Assembly (NCBI RefSeq): GCF_000016505.1
Contig: NC_009706.1
Location: 3,286,001 to 3,350,000 of the forward strand
Reading direction: 5' to 3'
Length of the DNA stretch: 64,000 nucleotides
Source: Clostridium kluyveri DSM 555
Lineage (GTDB): Bacteria; Bacillota; Clostridia; Clostridiales; Clostridiaceae
Below, one piece after another: positions 36,828 through 46,088 of this stretch. The position numbers and the translations under genes were made by a program. The notes beneath the pieces are model-generated. The model was not told the DNA's origin. It ran no database searches and saw only the letters and a list, made by a program, of their open reading frames with translations. Position 1 is the first letter of the stretch. Each line of letters begins with the position of its first letter.

Positions 36828-39800
36828 TCACCTCTTCAAATTTTGTAACGTCTTTCTAAATTCTGTAGCAAATTTCTTTGTGGCTTGTATTACTATGGTG
36901 TCAATGTCCTGGTCATTACCTACATTTACATTAATATCACCGAAACTTAGTCCTCCAACTGCAGCAACTTGAACTTTCTGTTGAGGTTTAATAAGTTGAT
37001 ATTGTACCTTACTCGGTTGGCTGGCCATTTTTTGATTAACTTGCCTTGAAACTTCTTTTTTCATATCCTGCACCGACTGCATATGATTGAGTATTTTAGT
37101 TCCTCTTGACATATAGGCTAGTGGATCACCGTTATAATTTCCTAGAACCGGTACAGATTTATTTTGTGAAAGTTCCCATCCCCTTTCATCTACAGTTGAA
37201 AAACCTCCCGAAAAATAACTAGTACCATTAGCTTTTTGATCTGGATTCTCACCAGAACCAATAATCTTTTGAAAAATACTTACTGTTGCTGTCCACACTT
37301 TACTTCCCAATGATCTTAAACTACCCAGCAAACCGTCAACAGGGGCTTTTGCTTCAGTGGCATTTGTACTTACAGTTACATTTTTAGAAGGTGGAATATT
37401 TTGAACTGCATTTCCTACTTCTGTTATACTTGTAATCTGCCCTTCTGCATTTGAAGTAATCTGAACAGGGGTTCCATTTAAATTTAATATTCCTGTTCTA
37501 GTTCCATCAGCTGCAACGCTTACATTTTGTAGTTGACCTATTGCTTGACCTGAAAAACTAACGACCTTATTGCTTACTAAATCATACGAAGCCTGCATAT
37601 CAGTTAAATATTTTATAGCACCTCCTACCGTACTCTGATGAACGTTCCCTAATTCTTTAACTTTCGATTTAATATCAGTAGTATAAGCACCAATTTCTTG
37701 TGTAGTAACATTCCATGCCCCCACAATATCTCCACTACTTTTCTCTACCGAAACATACATAGCATTCATTTCACCTGTGGCTGAATTTCTGATACCGTAA
37801 AATCCACTTTTAGTGATATTCTTCAACTCTGAATATTTGTTTTTCATTTTGTCAAGGCTATTCTGTGCTGTTATATCACCGCCCGACAACATATCACCAT
37901 CATATTCGTTGATTTGACCTTTTGCTTTTGGATAATATTTGTATACAGTTTCTATATCTGATTTCCAGCCTTCATCTATCTTTTGTAAAGTATTGTCTCT
38001 TGCAGTAGTAGTTTCCTTTAATCCAGACTCTAATTTGGTTTTAGTTTCTGATGATATTTTTGGGCTACTTAATAAATATTTGGTTGTCGCTATAGTTTTA
38101 TCGTAATTAGCCTCTACTTCTTCTCTCTGCGACTGGTATTCTTTTGCCCTATCCTGAAGCAGTTGACTTGCATCTTTAATTCCTGCTACTGTACCAGCAG
38201 TACTTTCAGCCTTATCTTTGACCTTGCTTGTAAATTTACTACTAGCATAAGCTCGTTCTCCAGCACTTTCAGCATTAGCATATTCCAATTGAAGTGCTTT
38301 TAATTCTGCTAATTTATCTTTTATTTGTTTTATATCAGAATCTAATATTGCACCATGATCCTTTATTGCCTTATCACCAATACTGTAAATTTCATCTCTG
38401 ATGGCAAGTTCTTTATTAACACCTTCTTGAAAATAACTACTTAAATAATCCATAACGTTTTGTTCTGCATCACTTGTTACGCCATCAAGACTAAAAGTTT
38501 TCTGGAACTCACTCTGAATTTCAGACTGCTTTTGTCTTATAGCTTCAATGGCCTCATTGGTAAACTTATCTACCCATCCTTTGAGCTGTGTGTTATCTGC
38601 ATCATCTATTGAACCATCACGAACTAATCTTTGTATATTCATTTCTATTTCCAATAAACTCTTGGATGCATCTCGTGCAGCAGCTTTAAAGCTATCGGAT
38701 ACACCACTTCCAAAATCATCATAAACAAGTCCCAATTGGGTCATTTCCTTTTTGGATTTATAAATAGAACCATTTAATTTATTCATTATTTTTTCAGTTG
38801 TACTTAATTCCTCTGTGGTAGTAGAAAGACTTTTCTTCATCAAATTAGCATTAGCTGTTATTGCAGTTCCAGCTACCACAGCAGTTCCGGCTATAGCAAG
38901 TCCCACAGGATTCAATATTAAAGGTAATAATCTGCCTACAACGCCTATACTCCTAAGCCCCCCGGCTACTTTAACAGTTTCCTCTGCTACTTTGCCGCCT
39001 TTTAGCACACTTGCCAATCCTTTAATTCCTGTAATAGTATTTCCTATTTTTCCTACTGCTGAAAATCCTGCAAAAGCTGCACTTAATCCCACTACAGTTG
39101 CAGCTAAAGTTTTTATAGTAGTGGTATTCTTGCTTATATAATCAACAAATTTTACTACACTATCAGTTATCTCTGGCATCTTACCTGTAAGCCAGGTTAC
39201 GAACTCTTTAGCATAGGGTGCCAGTCTTTCACCCAATTCAATCTGTGCGGTTTCCACTGCCCCTGTAAGTTGTTCCCATTGTCCTGCTAAATTATCAAGC
39301 TTTGTTTCTGCCATTTTATCAGCAGAACCTTTGGCATCTTTAAGCTTCTGACTTAAACTACTTAAACTTTCTCCGCCTTGATTCATTAATGCAAGTATAC
39401 CTGACATGCTTTCCGTACCAAATATTGTACTTATAGCATCTGCCCTTTGCTGACTTGTTAATTTACCAAGAGAGGTATTTAAATTGTCTACAACCCCACT
39501 TAAAGGTTTCATATTCCCCTGGGCATCAAATGCATTAATACCATACTCTTTCATTACGTCTGCTGCTTGCTCTGTGGGACTTGCAAGCCTTGCCATTGCC
39601 TGTCTGAGTATGGTACCCGCCTGACTGCCTTTTATATTTTGATTACTTAATAGTCCAGCAGCTGCAGCAGTATCTTCTAAACTTATTCCCAAAGATGCAC
39701 TTACCGGTGCAACATATTTCATTGTCTCGCCAAGATCTGTTACATCACTATTTGTGGCACTTGCACTCAATGCCAGTACATCTGCCACATGTGCTGAATC

Positions 39801-40655
39801 ACTTGCATTTAAACTAAACGATCTTAAAGTACCACTTGCTATATCTGTTGCAGATGCTAAATCTAAGCTCCCGGCACTTGCCAAACTTAACAACCCTGGT
39901 AATGCAGTTATGGTTTCTTGAACACTAAAGCCTGCCTGACCCAAAAGCTCCTCTGCTTCAGTTACTTGTACGGCCGACCAAGCAGTTGAAGCCCCTAAAC
40001 TTTTGGCAGTATCACCTAACTGTTTCATCTGTTTATCTGTGGCCTCTGTAACTGCCTTTACATTAGATAAACCCTGCTCATACTGTGAAAAAGTTTTTAT
40101 GCTAGTCCCAAGACCAATTCCACCTGTGGCTAATACTCCGGCTATTCCTACAGATATTATCTTTTTGGCACCGGTTTTAATCCATCCATTTATTTTACTT
40201 TCCACATTATTAATGGTTTTGGTAGCTTCATCTTGTGCTTTTATTTTGACAGTTGCCTTTTTATTATCTAACTTTTCAGCCTTAGTTTCAGTTTCCTCAA
40301 TTATTTTACTTGCCTTATTATCTGCATCTATTTTAGGCTTAACACTTTTACTATTTAATTTTTCTGCTTTGTTTTCTATCTTATCTATAACTTTGCTAGC
40401 CCCATCCTCTGCCTTTACTTTGGCTTGAGCAGTGGTAGCATTTAATTTATCTGTCCTAGATTTTATTTTATCAATAGTTGTTGATGCATCATCCTTCAAT
40501 TTAGCACTGGGGCTGGCTTTTATCTTATCCAGAGCCTTCAACTTATTTTTTGTTTGTTCTGCCATTTTTTCCATAGCAGAAAGCTTCCCCTGGGTTTCAG
40601 AATCTCCACTAACCCCTATTGCGATATCAATTCTATAAATCTCTTTATTGGCCAT
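36828..40655 (-). CDS. Phage tail tape measure protein (TP901 type)
   Basis: 1275 residues. N-terminal 150 residues are repeats of a roughly 30-residue helical unit (KA-x-D-x-ASK-x-I-x4-KAEKLN type). The TP901 core follows: LGASTAWSAVQVTEAEELLG, LLSLASAGSLDLASATDIAS, SNQNIKGSQAGTILRQAMAR. Hydrophobic segments lie near 495-520 and 560-595, then long helices and a beta-rich end. It sets tail length. The final 35 residues (ATKKFATEFRKTLQNLKR) match the end of the 140-residue protein at 51250. Confidence 0.95.
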   Translation of the reverse strand: MANKEIYRIDIAIGVSGDSETQGKLSAMEKMAEQTKNKLKALDKIKASPSAKLKDDASTTIDKIKSRTDKLNATTAQAKVKAEDGASKVIDKIENKAEKLNSKSVKPKIDADNKASKIIEETETKAEKLDNKKATVKIKAQDEATKTINNVESKINGWIKTGAKKIISVGIAGVLATGGIGLGTSIKTFSQYEQGLSNVKAVTEATDKQMKQLGDTAKSLGASTAWSAVQVTEAEELLGQAGFSVQETITALPGLLSLASAGSLDLASATDIASGTLRSFSLNASDSAHVADVLALSASATNSDVTDLGETMKYVAPVSASLGISLEDTAAAAGLLSNQNIKGSQAGTILRQAMARLASPTEQAADVMKEYGINAFDAQGNMKPLSGVVDNLNTSLGKLTSQQRADAISTIFGTESMSGILALMNQGGESLSSLSQKLKDAKGSADKMAETKLDNLAGQWEQLTGAVETAQIELGERLAPYAKEFVTWLTGKMPEITDSVVKFVDYISKNTTTIKTLAATVVGLSAAFAGFSAVGKIGNTITGIKGLASVLKGGKVAEETVKVAGGLRSIGVVGRLLPLILNPVGLAIAGTAVVAGTAITANANLMKKSLSTTTEELSTTEKIMNKLNGSIYKSKKEMTQLGLVYDDFGSGVSDSFKAAARDASKSLLEIEMNIQRLVRDGSIDDADNTQLKGWVDKFTNEAIEAIRQKQSEIQSEFQKTFSLDGVTSDAEQNVMDYLSSYFQEGVNKELAIRDEIYSIGDKAIKDHGAILDSDIKQIKDKLAELKALQLEYANAESAGERAYASSKFTSKVKDKAESTAGTVAGIKDASQLLQDRAKEYQSQREEVEANYDKTIATTKYLLSSPKISSETKTKLESGLKETTTARDNTLQKIDEGWKSDIETVYKYYPKAKGQINEYDGDMLSGGDITAQNSLDKMKNKYSELKNITKSGFYGIRNSATGEMNAMYVSVEKSSGDIVGAWNVTTQEIGAYTTDIKSKVKELGNVHQSTVGGAIKYLTDMQASYDLVSNKVVSFSGQAIGQLQNVSVAADGTRTGILNLNGTPVQITSNAEGQITSITEVGNAVQNIPPSKNVTVSTNATEAKAPVDGLLGSLRSLGSKVWTATVSIFQKIIGSGENPDQKANGTSYFSGGFSTVDERGWELSQNKSVPVLGNYNGDPLAYMSRGTKILNHMQSVQDMKKEVSRQVNQKMASQPSKVQYQLIKPQQKVQVAAVGGLSFGDINVNVGNDQDIDTIVIQATKKFATEFRKTLQNLKR

Positions 40656-40661
40656 TAATAT

Positions 40662-40838
40662 TCACTTCCTGACCTCTTCAATAGCTTTATTATGCTGTTC
40701 CACTTCATAATTAGAAAAGGCAAGAATCAATTTCCTTGCCATATCATTTCTTTCTACTCCATAAAAAGAGTCGGGAGGTATATTATGCATTGCAAATAGA
40801 TTATATAATGCAGTAATTTTCCCTCCCAACTCTATGAG
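40662..40838 (-). CDS. Tail assembly chaperone, -1 frame extension
   Basis: 58 codons in the -1 frame relative to the preceding gene and without a start of their own: LIELGGKITALYNLFAMHNI, PPDSFYGVERNDMARKLILA, FSNYEVEQHNKAIEEVRK. It would be fused to the XkdN-like protein by frameshifting at the AAAAAAC site (40838-40844), giving a long form of about 200 residues, as in gpG-gpT of lambda. Ends just before the tape measure start. Confidence 0.85.
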   Translation of the reverse strand, partial: LIELGGKITALYNLFAMHNIPPDSFYGVERNDMARKLILAFSNYEVEQHNKAIEEVRK

Positions 40839-41269
40839 TTTTTTATATCTTCCATCTCTTCTAATTCATTATTAAATCCACTTAATTCTAATATTTTATC
40901 TGTCAATGCGGATATTTCTCCAGCCAGAAGCTTTTTTCTAATGAACTGTTTTCCATCACTTGCCTTAGCTGAATCAAGTAATTTAGAATCATTCCAATTA
41001 AAATTAGTAGTGGCAGCAACAATTAAACCTGCATCAAATTCATTTCCATCAAGTTTATCCTCTGATTTACCACCTCTGGATTTTCTGTTATAAGTACATT
41101 CCTTTCTAATTTTACTTATTTCTTTTTCGCTTAATCCTTTTAGCGTTAAAGGAATCCCCATTCTTTCTATAAAAACTGTAGCAGTTGGAACTTCATAAGT
41201 CCCCATAAGTTTAGCTAAAATATCCTCTTCTTTCATAGATAATATCTGTTCATCTGTCATTTTTTTCAT
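40832..41269 (-). CDS. XkdN-like tail assembly chaperone (short form)
   Basis: 145 residues: EDILAKLMGTYEVPTATVFI, ERMGIPLTLKGLSEKEISKI, LIVAATTNFNWNDSKLLD, Phage_TAC_5 type. It coats the tape measure protein before tail tube growth. The gene lies directly upstream of the tape measure gene, as in all such phages, and its 3' end carries the slippery site. Confidence 0.9.
   Translation of the reverse strand: MKKMTDEQILSMKEEDILAKLMGTYEVPTATVFIERMGIPLTLKGLSEKEISKIRKECTYNRKSRGGKSEDKLDGNEFDAGLIVAATTNFNWNDSKLLDSAKASDGKQFIRKKLLAGEISALTDKILELSGFNNELEEMEDIKNS
40838..40844 (-). promoter_or_regulatory. Programmed -1 ribosomal frameshift site
   Basis: Minus-strand heptamer A AAA AAC in the correct zero-frame register (ATA AAA AAC TCA TAG), three codons before the stop. 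Slippage opens the -1 frame that encodes the chaperone extension. Confidence 0.85.
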
Positions 41270-41353
41270 TTTAAATTCCTCCTAAATAATTTATTTTTAT
41301 CTCTGATATTTCAAAACACTATAATTTGGCACTCACCCCCTTTCAGGCACAAT

Positions 41354-41384
41354 AAAAGCACCTGCCATTACAGCAAGTGCTTGT
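41354..41384 (-). terminator. Terminator after the antirepressor pair
   Basis: Minus-strand AAGCACTTGC ... GCAGGTGCTT hairpin followed by TTATTG; similar hairpins occur at 51982 and 58811-59357. Confidence 0.65.
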
Positions 41385-41427
41385 CTAATATTCTAAATTG
41401 GTTCTATATTTTCTTTTAAAGCTTTAT

Positions 41428-41607
41428 TTATATTCCAAACAAATCAGATATAAAAGTATACATTTCTGATACAAAAAGCTCTTTGTTACAATCTGTAATG
41501 TGTTCTAAGTCTATTTTCTCTGCTAGGTTTTTTGATTTTAATGTTATTCTATCCAGATAATCTCCTGTAAATCCCACAAACTGCTCCCTAACTTCTACTG
41601 CTGTCAT
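41428..41607 (-). CDS. Small protein coupled to the ORF6N antirepressor
   Basis: 59 residues: MTAVEVREQFVGFTGDYLDR, KSKNLAEKIDLEHITDC, ELFVSEMYTFISDLFGI. Acidic and helical. The ATG shares its A with the stop of the upstream gene (TAATG) and follows AAAGGAAGTG, so translation is coupled. Function unknown; may modulate the antirepressor. Confidence 0.65.
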   Translation of the reverse strand: MTAVEVREQFVGFTGDYLDRITLKSKNLAEKIDLEHITDCNKELFVSEMYTFISDLFGI

Positions 41608-42413
41608 TATATCACTTCCTTTAAGGGAGCCAATATGTTTACCAATTCTATAAAAGTATCTTCGTAATATAATGGCTGACTTTGACTAGCACTGCCCTTT
41701 GTACTTACTTCATTCTTGCCATACTTTAAACCTTTGTCCATTATATGATTATAGCTTTTAAATTTCCTCTTACCTGTAGACGGTCTGGTTCTTTTCTCTA
41801 AGAATCCATGTTCTATCATAAGAGTATTGAATTGCCTTACATTCATAGGAACATTAAATTTTTGCAATAATGCTGTAGCAGAAAATCCAACCTTATCATC
41901 CACATAATCGGGAAGATATGCGGTGCTTAAACCTTGTGAATTGTTAAAATCCTTCAACATTCTTACTGTAGATGCTTTGCTAGGTTTTAATAAATCTACT
42001 GCAAGTTTTAAGCCTTGTTGTTCTAACTGTAGGTTTTCTAACTTGTTATCAAAGTTTTGAATTTGTATTTTACTTTCCTTAACCCTAAAATAAGTTTCTT
42101 CTAAATGGTCAAATTGCTCCCATGCTTTGTCATTATCAAGTATTTTGCAATGTCTATCAGCCCCACGTTCTGTCCATAAATATAACTTATTTACATTGGA
42201 TTTCACAATCCTTCTAATTGAAGGTTCGCTTTTGAAAGCTTTTAATTTCTCTCCTTCTAACTTAAAATAATGTTTACCTTCTATAAATCTATTACTATTC
42301 CTAGAAAAGTTTTGATTTATTATATCTGTAGAAGTTTCATAAACTTGTGCAAGCTGTTTAGTCGTTAAAATTCTTTCATTATTATAAGTTACTGGAACTA
42401 ATTCATTGCTCAT
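41607..42413 (-). CDS. Phage antirepressor, ORF6N domain
   Basis: 268 residues. The N-terminal ORF6N domain has PVTYNNERILTTKQLAQVYE, NQNFSRNSNRFIEGKHYFKL and LYLWTERGADRHCKIL; then a coiled coil (LENLQLEQQGLKLAVDLL) and a C-terminal KilA-C/winged-helix-like part (GFSATALLQKFNVPMNVRQF). Such proteins counteract the phage repressor. Its place inside the tail operon, rather than in the immunity region, is unusual. Confidence 0.88.
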   Translation of the reverse strand: MSNELVPVTYNNERILTTKQLAQVYETSTDIINQNFSRNSNRFIEGKHYFKLEGEKLKAFKSEPSIRRIVKSNVNKLYLWTERGADRHCKILDNDKAWEQFDHLEETYFRVKESKIQIQNFDNKLENLQLEQQGLKLAVDLLKPSKASTVRMLKDFNNSQGLSTAYLPDYVDDKVGFSATALLQKFNVPMNVRQFNTLMIEHGFLEKRTRPSTGKRKFKSYNHIMDKGLKYGKNEVSTKGSASQSQPLYYEDTFIELVNILAPLKEVI

Positions 42414-42443
42414 ATCATATACACCCTTTCAAATTTTGATTTC

Positions 42444-42541
42444 TTGAAAGAGACTATTCCCTATGATATAATATTTCACAGAGAGCAGTCTCTGCGTAAA
42501 ACGCTCGTGTATTCTTTGGTCGGAAGAACGGGCGTTTTTTA
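42444..42541 (+). ncRNA. Probable small RNA with its own promoter and terminator
   Basis: TTGAAA (42444-42449), a 17-bp spacer, TATAAT (42467-42472), then a roughly 64-nt transcript with a hairpin CAGAGA-gcag-TCTCTG (42479-42494) and a terminator (ACGCTCGT with ACGGGCGT plus flanking A/T pairs, then TTTTTT at 42535-42540). No ORF. It faces away from the antirepressor start and converges on the small RHH gene. Confidence 0.55.
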
Positions 42542-42691
42542 CTTTGAGTTTTTTTCATTAAATCGCAAGTCATTCTTTACTAATTTAATAATATAGTCTT
42601 GTATCGTAATTTGTTCTTTTACTGTTTTTAATTTCATGGCTGTATGCAATTCATCTGAAAATCTTATAGTAACACCTTTCGTAGATACCAC
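42539..42691 (-). CDS. Small Arc-like ribbon-helix-helix protein
   Basis: About 50 residues: STKGVTIRFSDELHTAMKLK, EQITIQDYIIKLVKNDLRF, a clear RHH pattern. AGGAGG is present, but the only standard start in reach is a GTG (42691) overlapping it; an ACG eight bases after the site would fit better. The start is therefore uncertain. Likely a small regulator of the neighbouring antirepressor or RNA. Confidence 0.6.
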   Translation of the reverse strand: MVSTKGVTIRFSDELHTAMKLKTVKEQITIQDYIIKLVKNDLRFNEKNSK

Positions 42692-42781
42692 CTCCTAACA
42701 TTTATAGCATACAATCAAACTATCAAAATGTCAAGGAGGGGTATTAGAAAATTATTCTAAGTTATTAAGGAGGATTAGCTT

Positions 42782-42972
42782 TTAAATTTCCCAATCCTCT
42801 TTTAATTTATTAATTAACTGCATCATTTCATTATTACCTTCGTCCATATCAGGGTGAAATTTTAACGCAAGAACTTTATATATAGTTTTAAGCTTTATTT
42901 TTTCCTCTTCTGTGTAGTTACTATGTTTATTTTCAAAGTAACTACTGCTATTGTCCCTATTGCTATTATTAT
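42782..42972 (-). pseudogene. J-domain (DnaJ-like) fragment without a start
   Basis: Open frame with EEEKIKLKTIYKVLALKFHP then DMDEGNNEMMQLINKLKEDW: the HPD tripeptide and both flanking helices of a J domain are present. There is no start codon or ribosome binding site; a stop lies directly upstream. It is probably the remnant of a longer J-domain protein. Confidence 0.55.
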
Positions 42973-42989
42973 TTTATTTTTCAGAAAAG

Positions 42990-43826
42990 TTAATCAACTA
43001 GAACTATAGTAGGGTTATCTGAAAGTGTAATGCTTGTTCCTCTATCTTCTTTTATTTCTTTAATATACCCTTTAACAGTAACTTTAGCCCCTTTTATCCA
43101 CGTTTTGTAATTAATTTTATCTTTAGGATATATCATTGTTACAATTACATCCGTATTGTTAATTTTTATTGCAATCGCCTCAATATTACTTTCTCTATAT
43201 AGCTTAAGTAATTCTTCATCATTAGATTGATCTATTCCCATGTCAGTTGCAATAGTTCCAGTAAACTCTAGTAGCTTTCCTATATATTTATCGGGTGTAG
43301 CATACATCAATTCTAATTCTTTATCAGAATAATTACAGTCGATTTTGTTCGATTTACTAATTGACCGATTGTCCTTTGTGGATGATTTTTCTTTACTAAA
43401 ACCTAATCGTTCTAATTCATTATTTAATTGTGCTACATTTTCATTTGACTTCTTAGAAAATTCAGAAAATGTATATATATCTCCATCTTTAAAAGCATTT
43501 AATGATTTCTTATGATTTTCAACTGCACTAATAGAATTATCCATTATAGATTTCAAGCTTTCATCAGATATATTCCCTGAAGAATTTTCTTCATGTAATT
43601 CTTCAAGTATTTTATCACATTCCTTAATTTCTTCGTCAATTACATTTTCATTATTAATATCATATAGTTGTCGCAAATCATCCATTCTTTTTACAATATT
43701 AGCTATTTGATGTGCTTCATTTTCTCTTTTAACATATTTATATGCTTTATAAAACATTGTTGCAAACACTACGACAATTATTAAAACAACTCCAATTCCT
43801 ATTTTTAAAATCTTCTTTTTCTGCAC
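42990..43826 (-). CDS. Membrane-anchored protein with C-terminal OB-fold-like domain
   Basis: 278 residues: one N-terminal membrane helix (ILKIGIGVVLIIVVVFATMF) with a basic flank, a helical middle (EEIKECDKILEELHEE) and a C-terminal domain with YIGKLLEFTGTIATDMG ... GAKVTVKGYIKEI, reminiscent of OB-fold/tRNA_anti-like domains. No lipobox. It is not a tail component; it looks like a lysogenic-conversion gene expressed at the cell surface. Function unknown. Confidence 0.65.
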   Translation of the reverse strand: MQKKKILKIGIGVVLIIVVVFATMFYKAYKYVKRENEAHQIANIVKRMDDLRQLYDINNENVIDEEIKECDKILEELHEENSSGNISDESLKSIMDNSISAVENHKKSLNAFKDGDIYTFSEFSKKSNENVAQLNNELERLGFSKEKSSTKDNRSISKSNKIDCNYSDKELELMYATPDKYIGKLLEFTGTIATDMGIDQSNDEELLKLYRESNIEAIAIKINNTDVIVTMIYPKDKINYKTWIKGAKVTVKGYIKEIKEDRGTSITLSDNPTIVLVD

Positions 43827-43900
43827 TTCCCATCTCCCCTTATTAACAAAATATTAATAAAATTATAGCATATTTTGCTAATAAGGGGAATTTATATACA

Positions 43901-44311
43901 TTAATCTGCCTCAATAGCATCCGTTAATTCATAACCTTCAAATGTAAAAGGACTTTCTTCCATTACTAAATCCCCAACCTTTAAATCAATAAGGTTAACT
44001 TCATCAGCCATACAGTTCAACAATCTTATGCTCTCATATCCATACGATTCTGGATCTTCAAGTCCTACGATAAGTTCAAATCGCTTAAAATCTCTCTTTA
44101 TCATATCTGACGTTACATGATATCCAGTAAAGCTACCAGTACCTTTTTTAGTACCTCTCTTATACCTAGTCCACTCATCTCCAACTACATTTATTTCTTT
44201 TTTATCAAGTGCGACTTTTGCAGTACACTCACTTACATTTGTCTGTTCAACCCCATCCATAAGTATTTTTCCATATCTACTGTGAATAGTTCTGCTTGAA
44301 TCTAAAGGCAT
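43901..44311 (-). CDS. Phage tail tube protein (XkdM-like, DUF2001)
   Basis: 136 residues: SRTIHSRYGKILMDGVEQTN, KKEINVVGDEWTRYKRGTKK, GTGSFTGYHVTSDMI. Forms the inner tube of the contractile tail. Follows the sheath gene directly. Confidence 0.92.
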   Translation of the reverse strand: MPLDSSRTIHSRYGKILMDGVEQTNVSECTAKVALDKKEINVVGDEWTRYKRGTKKGTGSFTGYHVTSDMIKRDFKRFELIVGLEDPESYGYESIRLLNCMADEVNLIDLKVGDLVMEESPFTFEGYELTDAIEAD

Positions 44312-44321
44312 ATTATCCCTC

Positions 44322-45749
44322 CTATCTTATATATCCTGTACCATAAATTCTTTTCATCACATTTATATATTTAGCATCCCACATCCAGAAGAACTCATCA
44401 TTTTTAGCATTCGCTTGAAGTTCTTCATCTATTTCCACAGTAAAATTACTATCTATTAGACCAGAATCATTCAAAGTTTCAAAGTACTGTTTCAAAGATG
44501 CCAATACAGCAACCTGTCCTGTTCTATCATTGCCTATCTTTCCTATATATTTCTGATTACCTGTAGAGCTAGTATCTTCATCTACTGCATCTATAAATTT
44601 AATAGCTCGTAAATATCCTAAAGTTTCACTTTGGTCTGTTCCATAAGACTTTAAGGTATTTACATCATCTTCTACTACAACTTCGCCATTATCGTATCTT
44701 AGAATCATAGTACCTGCCTGTAATGAACTTTTAATTTCCTCATCAGTTAAGTTTTTAGTCACATTATTAAATATGGTTTTAGCATTACACAAGCTTTCTT
44801 TAAGACTTTGACCTTCTCCAAGTGCTGCTATATAACATGCTGTTTCTGCCGGAGTATATGTTATTCCATCCAATACTCCTCCAACTGCACCAATATAACA
44901 GAATCCCTCATAATTGAAACTTCGTGATTTAGCATTAGCCTCATTTATTGTCTCATCTAACCCACCACCGGCATATGCTCTTATTTTCTTTCCATTCTTC
45001 CTGTTTTTCTCAACCCATGATTTAACACTTGTTTGAAGGGCTGAATCTATTATTCCATCCAATACAAATCCATTAAATTTTACACCTTCAAATGCTGCCA
45101 TAGCGTCAATATATTTATCATTTGTTATTGCTGCTGCACCATCATTGCCACCTGTTAATGGCTGATTTAATATACTTGCCAAAGTACCGTTGCCATCTGC
45201 AATTTTTTCAGCATTAATCCACAGATTCTCTTCATTGCTATTTATTGATTCAACCATTTCCTGTATTGTTCCAGAAAGTGCTGTAAAAGAATATATTTGA
45301 GTCGCCTCATCATAGAGGATTATATCTTTCTTAGATGAATCTACAATATTATCTCTCACAGTAACGTTGAATTTTCTTGTAGTAGGATATTTCGTATTGA
45401 TTTTTAATACATCTCCAGAAGGTTCAGCTGTATCTTTTAATGTTATTGTAGATACCTTTTCATTTCCATCCGCAAGTCTATACAAAAGAAGTTCTTTAGG
45501 CTGCCCTAATAATACCAACCTTCCAAGTCTGTATGCAGTATAGCTGACATCATCCCCGAAACTTGTAATTAATTCTTTTTCAGATGTTATTGATATTACC
45601 GTTCCAACTGGTCCCCAATTGGCTTTTACAGGCATTGCAATAATACCCCTTTTGCCTTGCTGTATACGTGATAAAGCTATAGCTTTAAACCTATTATAAA
45701 ATCCCGGTCTTATTGGTTTATCTGTCTCGCTCCAATATCCAGATGCCAT
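44322..45749 (-). CDS. Phage tail sheath protein (XkdK-like)
   Basis: 475 residues: RPGFYNRFKAIALSRIQQGK, RGIIAMPVKANWGPVGTVIS, an internal GFVLDGIIDSALQTSVKSWV and the C-terminal DEFFWMWDAKYINVMKRIYG typical of PBSX-type sheaths. The contractile shell of the tail; shows the phage is a myovirus. Confidence 0.95.
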   Translation of the reverse strand: MASGYWSETDKPIRPGFYNRFKAIALSRIQQGKRGIIAMPVKANWGPVGTVISITSEKELITSFGDDVSYTAYRLGRLVLLGQPKELLLYRLADGNEKVSTITLKDTAEPSGDVLKINTKYPTTRKFNVTVRDNIVDSSKKDIILYDEATQIYSFTALSGTIQEMVESINSNEENLWINAEKIADGNGTLASILNQPLTGGNDGAAAITNDKYIDAMAAFEGVKFNGFVLDGIIDSALQTSVKSWVEKNRKNGKKIRAYAGGGLDETINEANAKSRSFNYEGFCYIGAVGGVLDGITYTPAETACYIAALGEGQSLKESLCNAKTIFNNVTKNLTDEEIKSSLQAGTMILRYDNGEVVVEDDVNTLKSYGTDQSETLGYLRAIKFIDAVDEDTSSTGNQKYIGKIGNDRTGQVAVLASLKQYFETLNDSGLIDSNFTVEIDEELQANAKNDEFFWMWDAKYINVMKRIYGTGYIR

Positions 45750-45750
45750 A

Positions 45751-46062
45751 CTATTCTACCTTCTTTCCTAAGAATTTTTTAATTCTTTCTTTAAGCTCTG
45801 TTTTAGTCATCTTTGTTTTTTCACAATTAAATAAAGCACCTGAGATTACTTCTTTCCTGTAACCAAGTGCCTTACAATTATTTATAAAATCTTGTATGTC
45901 ATATGCTTCTTCTTTTAACGCCAATTTTTCCTCTTGATTAGCCTTAACTTCTTCTACTTCTATAACTGTAGTTTCCTCCAAACCTTCCCTAGTAGATAAA
46001 TTCTCTGGTTCCATCTTTTCATCAGTCGGAATGTATTCTTTTTGTATTGTATTATCTTCCAA
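45751..46062 (-). CDS. YqzN/YkzM-domain phage protein
   Basis: 103 residues. Acidic, disordered N-terminus and a C-terminal domain DFINNCKALGYRKEVISGAL, FNCEKTKMTKTELKERIKKF, found before the sheath gene in PBSX-like phages. Role unknown. Confidence 0.8.
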   Translation of the reverse strand: MEDNTIQKEYIPTDEKMEPENLSTREGLEETTVIEVEEVKANQEEKLALKEEAYDIQDFINNCKALGYRKEVISGALFNCEKTKMTKTELKERIKKFLGKKVE

Positions 46063-46088
46063 ATCTATCCCTCCTTAATTAACCTACT

